Of a DNA stretch of 37,496 bases, positions 33,262 through 37,496 are shown in pieces (within the stretch, counting starts at the first letter, position 1; each line of letters starts with the position of its first letter). The stretch comes from Deltaproteobacteria bacterium (GTDB lineage Bacteria > Desulfobacterota > Desulfobulbia > Desulfobulbales > SURF-16). The stretch lies in contig JAOZSN010000004.1 in assembly GCA_029939635.1 (NCBI GenBank), positions 1 to 37,496 of the forward strand, given 5' to 3'. The translations under genes and the position numbers were made by a program. The notes below the pieces were generated by a model. That model saw nothing but the letters and a program-made list of their open reading frames with translations. It had not been told where the DNA came from and made no database searches.

Positions 33262-34464
33262 ATGACTCTACAACGAATCATCTTCTTTCTTAGCTTTTCC
33301 CTCGCCCTGCCTCAAACAATCTTTGCCCTGGAAAGTTATAAAAAGTTGTATCTTGAGGGTGTTGAATTCAGTCAATCAGGTCTGTATGAACAGGCAATCG
33401 ACTCCTTCAGTAAGGCCATTGCAATAAAGGATATGGAAAAAAAGAAGATCCGTTTTTATGGCATGCGGTACAGCGAATATTTTCCCCACCGAGAAAAGGG
33501 CATCTGCCACTTCAACATACAGCAGTATAAACAGGCTTACAGTGAACTGGAAAAATCACTGGAGATGGCACCTTCGGGGAAAGCAGAAAAATATCTGGCA
33601 CTGGCCACAATGGAGCTAAAAAAACTTGGTGAAACTGAAATACTTCGAGCCTACGAAATCCCTCAAGAGCTGAAGCAGCATGGTACAGCACGTAAGGTAA
33701 ATAAATATGCGGTTGCGGTTATTATTGGCAACCGAGACTATAACAACAAAGATATTCCACCTGTCAAATTCGCCATAAACGATGCTCGGCTGGTAAAGGA
33801 ATATCTTGTTTCTGTTCTGGGGTTCAGGGAAGGGAATATCATCCTCAAAGCCAATGCATCAAAAGGTATCTTTGAAGAAATATTTGGCACCAATGATACC
33901 TACAAGGGCAAACTATATGACTACTTGACCCCAGACAAATCAGATATTGTTGTCTACTATTCAGGTCATGGAGCGCCAAGTCTAGAGACTAAAAAAGGCT
34001 ATATACTTCCTGTGGACGGCAACCCAAACAATGTCAGTATTGGTGGCTATCCACTGGATCTGCTCTATCAAAACTTGGCAAAACTACCGGCAAAATCCAT
34101 TACCGTGGTAACAGATGCCTGCTTCTCCGGTGCACCACTTTTCAAAAAGGCCAGCCCCGTGGGTATTATCGTTAAAAATGCCTTAGCTGCCCGAGCCAAT
34201 ACCACCATTATCAACTCATCAGCAGGCACTGAACTTTCCAGTTGGTACCAGGAAAAAGGTCACGGACTTTTTACCTATTATTTTCTCCATGGACTTGCCG
34301 GAGCAGCAGATGAAAACAAGGACAAACAGATCTCACTGACCGAGATCAAAGAATACATCAGCGACAATGTTCCCTATATGGCACGTACCCTGCACAATGG
34401 CAGAAAACAGACACCTTCAGTGCAAAGTATGGATATGCAGAGAACCCTGGTGGAATTGCAATGA
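33262..34464 (+). CDS. Exported TPR-caspase (peptidase C14 family)
   Basis: A 400-residue protein. The signal peptide spans about 1-22 (hydrophobic IIFFLSFSLALPQTIFA). TPR-like helices follow (YKKLYLEGVEFSQSGLYEQA, and HREKGICHFNIQQYKQAYSE). The caspase fold starts at about 148 (YAVAVIIGNRDYNN, DARLVKEYL). The catalytic dyad is His236 in YYSGHGAPS and Cys287 in VVTDACFSGA. Substrate-pocket features after the Cys include SSAGTELSSWYQEKGHGLFTY. The domain C-terminal tail carries DENKDKQISLTEI, reminiscent of a calcium-binding loop. GAGGTG precedes the ATG by 6 nt. It is coupled to a DUF4384 gene by an ATGA overlap. An exported caspase-type peptidase acting outside the cytoplasm is the inference. 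Confidence 0.9.
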   Translation: MTLQRIIFFLSFSLALPQTIFALESYKKLYLEGVEFSQSGLYEQAIDSFSKAIAIKDMEKKKIRFYGMRYSEYFPHREKGICHFNIQQYKQAYSELEKSLEMAPSGKAEKYLALATMELKKLGETEILRAYEIPQELKQHGTARKVNKYAVAVIIGNRDYNNKDIPPVKFAINDARLVKEYLVSVLGFREGNIILKANASKGIFEEIFGTNDTYKGKLYDYLTPDKSDIVVYYSGHGAPSLETKKGYILPVDGNPNNVSIGGYPLDLLYQNLAKLPAKSITVVTDACFSGAPLFKKASPVGIIVKNALAARANTTIINSSAGTELSSWYQEKGHGLFTYYFLHGLAGAADENKDKQISLTEIKEYISDNVPYMARTLHNGRKQTPSVQSMDMQRTLVELQ

Positions 34465-35312
34465 AAGATAAAACAGCCCTTATCTTTTTCTGCCTTTTCT
34501 TTCTCTTTACCTCAGCTGAACAGAGTCATGGAGCCACATGGGTTACCACCAATGGGGAGGCAGAAATTGCCAATATTAGTCCTGAAGAGGCCGAGCAGCT
34601 GGCTCTAAAACGTGCTCGGCACGAGGCCATTGCCAAAGTATGCGGCGTCCAAATTCAGGCAGAAACACTTATGGAAAATTTTACCCTCCAAGGTGATTTT
34701 ATCCACGGTGTCAGCTATGGAAGGATAATAGCTGAAAAAATTACTACCTGGCAGGTCGAGGTCAAACAACCCCGCAAAACCATCCCGCCAGAACTGACCC
34801 TTCAGGTTACCCTGCAAGCACAGGTGGAGCAGGAAAAACGAGAGCCAGACCCGTATTACAAGGCGAAAGTCTGGTTGAACAAATCTGTTTTTGAAAATGG
34901 CGAAGAGATGATTGTTAACGTCAGAGCCAGCAAAGACAGTTATATTACCGTGCTCAATTTTTCAGCCGATGGCTCTGTTACCCTGCTCTACCCCAACAAA
35001 CTACGCCCTGATAACGGCATAAAGGCCAACACCGTTATCCAAATCCCCGCCGAGCAGGACCGTAAAGGCTTGCTTTCCTTTCAGGTGGGCACCCTTCCTG
35101 ATCATAAACGGGACACAGAGGCCATAAAGGTTATCTTTACAAAAGGCCCAATAAACCTACTGGCAGAGGTAGAATCACGAGGCAATTATGGAGTCATGGC
35201 CTCCACAAAATTTGCCCTCACTGAAATTGCCCGTATTTTATCAACAATTCCACCTGACAGTCGTACCGAAGACAGTGCAATATATCAGGTGGTAAACCCA
35301 CGCCTCCAATAA
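34461..35312 (+). CDS. Exported DUF4384 protein with FlgT-like N-terminal region
   Basis: A 283-residue protein with a signal peptide (IFFCLFFLFTSAEQSHGA). The N-terminal part (EAEIANISPEEAEQLALKRARHEAIAK) resembles the repeated helical module of FlgT-type and SPFH-like envelope proteins. A C-terminal DUF4384 domain follows (VWLNKSVFENGEEMIVNVRASKDSYITVL, then FSADGSVTLLYPN in separate strands). DUF4384 often accompanies caspase- or TPR-containing exported proteins. Its ATG overlaps the caspase stop (ATGA), strongly implying coproduction and physical linkage. The biochemical role is unknown. Confidence 0.8.
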   Translation: MKDKTALIFFCLFFLFTSAEQSHGATWVTTNGEAEIANISPEEAEQLALKRARHEAIAKVCGVQIQAETLMENFTLQGDFIHGVSYGRIIAEKITTWQVEVKQPRKTIPPELTLQVTLQAQVEQEKREPDPYYKAKVWLNKSVFENGEEMIVNVRASKDSYITVLNFSADGSVTLLYPNKLRPDNGIKANTVIQIPAEQDRKGLLSFQVGTLPDHKRDTEAIKVIFTKGPINLLAEVESRGNYGVMASTKFALTEIARILSTIPPDSRTEDSAIYQVVNPRLQ

Positions 35313-35331
35313 TTACTTCTTCAGGTACCCC

Positions 35332-36108
35332 TTAGAACCGCACTGTCACGCCGCCAAAGAACCCCTTAAATTCAACATCTACATCCGCTGAGATGTCGAT
35401 ATCACTGTGGTCAAAGTCAACACTCTGTACCCGATAGCCAAGCTCCAGGCCCGGTTTAACAAAGGGTATCATGTCAAGGGTGTAATCAACCTTGAGTTGG
35501 GCATCGTAGATACTGCTATCCTTATAGGCAATACCACGACCAATGGCCTCAACACCGATACCTGTGGACATTACATTTACCCTGGCCCGCAGATAGCCGA
35601 GGGGGAAAGTGCCGGAAAATTTTTCATTGACCGGAGCCAGCACATTATTCGTGTCGCGAATCAGATATTCACCATCAATATATTTGACCTGCAGACCAAG
35701 ATCCAGGGTCATCCAGAAGGTATTATCAAGTAAGTTATAATAGAGGGTTGCATCCAACTGACTCATCTGCAGTTCATTATATGAATTCGCAGTATAGGGA
35801 TTGCCATTCCAGACCAGCGTTTGCTTGGCGTTGCCGCTATATTCTGTATCGGCATATTCCAGGCGAATATTGGGCACAATGGGGATCGGATGTTTTAAAT
35901 AAGCCCAGACATAGGGAGAATCCTCCTTGTCAAAGCCGGCCTTATCAACAATATCATAGGACGGATCAGAGCCATACTTTATGGTGCCGCTGGGCTCAGT
36001 CTGCCAGAGACCGGCACCCATTTCAAAACGCAGAATATCGGCCTGGGCAGTGAAGCTAAGGCCAGACATGGCCAAAGTCAGTGTGCAAATTGCTATACTC
36101 TTTTTCAT
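35332..36108 (-). CDS. TIGR04219-family outer-membrane beta-barrel protein
   Basis: A 258-residue protein with a signal peptide (MKKSIAICTLTLAMSGLSFTAQA, cleavage near 23). The mature protein starts DILRFEMGAGLWQTEPSG, the family hallmark, followed by amphipathic strands. An aromatic C-terminal strand GFFGGVTVRF ends with Phe for outer-membrane insertion. Other typical blocks are LKHPIPIVPNIRLEYADTEY and a TYNL-like Tyr-rich strand. The function of the family is unknown. AAAGGATG provides a good Shine-Dalgarno. A perfect TATAAT (minus strand, 36135-36140) lies near -30, adjacent to a heptamer array that occupies the -35 region. Confidence 0.85.
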   Translation of the reverse strand: MKKSIAICTLTLAMSGLSFTAQADILRFEMGAGLWQTEPSGTIKYGSDPSYDIVDKAGFDKEDSPYVWAYLKHPIPIVPNIRLEYADTEYSGNAKQTLVWNGNPYTANSYNELQMSQLDATLYYNLLDNTFWMTLDLGLQVKYIDGEYLIRDTNNVLAPVNEKFSGTFPLGYLRARVNVMSTGIGVEAIGRGIAYKDSSIYDAQLKVDYTLDMIPFVKPGLELGYRVQSVDFDHSDIDISADVDVEFKGFFGGVTVRF

Positions 36109-36145
36109 TTTTCATCCTTTATCATGATATACGGATTATAATTAA

Positions 36146-36216
36146 CAGTTTACGGTTCAAGGAAAGGCTAATCAGATAAAGATAACATCCTCAAACTGTA
36201 AACCGGCAACTGGAAA
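36146..36216. repeat. Inverted heptamer arrays upstream of the TIGR04219 gene
   Basis: CAGTTTA, CGGTTCA (36146-36159) face AACTGTA, AACCGGC, AACTGGA (36194-36214) in 7-nt phase. This is the same CRGTTNN/AACYGNN family as near pyrE. Confidence 0.65.
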
Positions 36217-36314
36217 CGCCCTGTAATCGCGAACAAAACAACTCGTGCTTTCAACTGCCATACAAACAGGCTGAAGTTCGATGGTAATCAGTTTTTTTTG
36301 CGCCCCCCGTACCA

Positions 36315-37496
36315 TCATGACCATTCCAGCCTAAAGCTGTTATCCAACACATTCACCTTGGCCAATGTGGCCTGCACCGTCTCCCCAGGCTCCACTCGTG
36401 GCCCTTGACCAACGGGCAGGTCACCTTCCAACAAAATATCAAGGAGTACCACCTGAATCCGCCGTGGCTGAATCTCTAAAATGAGCACATCCACCGTACC
36501 ACCTACCCCCACCTGCTGTTGCAGATATTTGAGCAACCAGTAACGATGACGCTGAAAACGCACCCGATTAGCCCGACCCAAGTTACGGAGAATATCACTT
36601 ATAAAACCATTACATTCCTTCACGGTAAAGCGATCCTGCCGACTCAACATACGGCCTAACTGATGCTGCATAACAAGGTCAAGAAAACGACGAATAGGCG
36701 AGGTAAGGGTGGTATATTCTGCCACCCCCACTCCACTATGCGGCTTGGCCTCGGAAAGCAACTGCCCCCGGGAGAGAAAACGGCGCTGACGAAAATTAAG
36801 AAAAATATCGCGTTCATAGCCCTGAAACATTCGCTTACGCGGTGGTTCCTGACTGCGAAACAGCCCTGGCTCCATACGAGAAGAGACATAGTAAGCCCCC
36901 AGTCTATTGGCCAAAACCATAAATTCTGCCACCAAGGTACGGGACAGGGTATCAGAGGGCAGCACATCCACCGTCACCTGCCCCTCATTAACAGCAATAT
37001 TCACATCGGGCAGGGGCAATAATACGGCCCCATCTGCCACCCGTTTCATCAACAACTTTTGACTGAGCATGGCGAGAAGAGCAATTTCCTCATCATCCTC
37101 CATGGCAAGGGTCTCTTCGTAGGTGAGCCTTCTCTTCACCTGCACCACACTGCGCACCACAGAGAAATCCACCACCTCACCCTCGGCAGTTAACTCCACC
37201 AAGGTGGAAAAAGCAGGCCGTTCCTCACCCTCAATAAGACTACAGCAACCCTCTGAAAGCACATGGGGCAGCATGGAAATCTGCTGATCAGCCATATAGA
37301 TAGAAGTGGCACGCTGCCGGGCCGTATCAAAGAGCACATCGCCGGGTTGAACATAATGACTGACATCGGCAATATGGATGCCAACCAGATAATTATCCCC
37401 CTTCTTCTCCACGTGCAGGGCATCATCAAAATCTCTGGTCGCAGCACCATCAATGGTCAAAAGAGGTAAATGACGCAGATCCTTGCGGCCTTCCAG
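36315..37496 (-). CDS. RNase II/R-family exoribonuclease, partial (N-terminus beyond right edge)
   Basis: The frame is open to the right edge; at least 393 residues are visible. The RNB catalytic domain starts just inside the edge with IDGAATRDFDDALHV, holding the metal-binding aspartates. It continues with GIHIADVSHYVQPGD, ATSIYMADQQISMLPHVLSE, the family block AEFMVLANRLGAYY, and the C-terminal SPIRRFLDLVMQHQL. A final S1-like region (GGTVDVLILEIQPRRIQVV) closes it. Family members degrade RNA 3'-5'; RNase II and RNase R cannot be separated without the N-terminal domains. The codon before TIDG is TTG, so a start at 37460 is spurious and the gene continues upstream. Confidence 0.88.
   Translation of the reverse strand: MEGRKDLRHLPLLTIDGAATRDFDDALHVEKKGDNYLVGIHIADVSHYVQPGDVLFDTARQRATSIYMADQQISMLPHVLSEGCCSLIEGEERPAFSTLVELTAEGEVVDFSVVRSVVQVKRRLTYEETLAMEDDEEIALLAMLSQKLLMKRVADGAVLLPLPDVNIAVNEGQVTVDVLPSDTLSRTLVAEFMVLANRLGAYYVSSRMEPGLFRSQEPPRKRMFQGYERDIFLNFRQRRFLSRGQLLSEAKPHSGVGVAEYTTLTSPIRRFLDLVMQHQLGRMLSRQDRFTVKECNGFISDILRNLGRANRVRFQRHRYWLLKYLQQQVGVGGTVDVLILEIQPRRIQVVLLDILLEGDLPVGQGPRVEPGETVQATLAKVNVLDNSFRLEWS

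Overview
The window reads as a contiguous chromosomal segment from a Gram-negative, Desulfobulbales-like deltaproteobacterium (Desulfobacterota). The basis is the gene set: RpoH-type sigma factor, KdtA, FadL-type and TIGR04219-type outer-membrane proteins, a class I adenylate cyclase, paired glgC genes, DUF4438, DUF2721, and an apparent selenocysteine UGA. The order-level assignment is inference. No plasmid, phage, rRNA, tRNA or CRISPR features were seen.

Layout. 1-3061 (-): a large exported TPR protein running off the left edge. 3149-4120 (-): rpoH, with an intrinsic terminator after it. 4261-6763 (-): a YfiR-like periplasmic protein overlapping a CHASE8/HAMP hybrid histidine kinase. From 7076 the + strand carries kdtA/waaA, carA, carB (one-base frameshift), ftsH, folP, a short class I adenylate cyclase, a 78-aa UxxC thioredoxin-fold selenoprotein, a LivK-like binding protein with its partner hybrid kinase, a DHH phosphoesterase and two overlapping glgC paralogs. 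25836-28367 (-): a small membrane protein with a P-II-like protein, a REC-HD-GYP regulator and a DciA/DUF721 protein. 28533-31826 (+): ychF, DUF2721, DUF4438, pyrE and a 57-aa dual-CxxC protein. 32010-35312 (+): a FadL-type porin, an exported TPR-caspase and an exported DUF4384 protein. 35332-37496 (-): a TIGR04219 outer-membrane protein and a partial RNase II/R.

The genes combine housekeeping (pyrimidine synthesis carA/carB/pyrE, folate, LPS, proteostasis rpoH/ftsH, glycogen precursor supply) with signalling (two hybrid kinases, cAMP synthesis, HD-GYP, P-II-like). The most unusual content is small or non-coding. There is an in-frame UGA selenoprotein with a well-placed bSECIS hairpin. A family of 7-nt-phased repeat arrays of the form AMCYGNN sits just upstream of many start codons. 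A Pseudomonas-style REP pair and a 75-bp MITE-like inverted repeat are also present. One ADP-glucose pyrophosphorylase paralog appears to have lost catalytic residues, and an exported caspase module looks self-contained.
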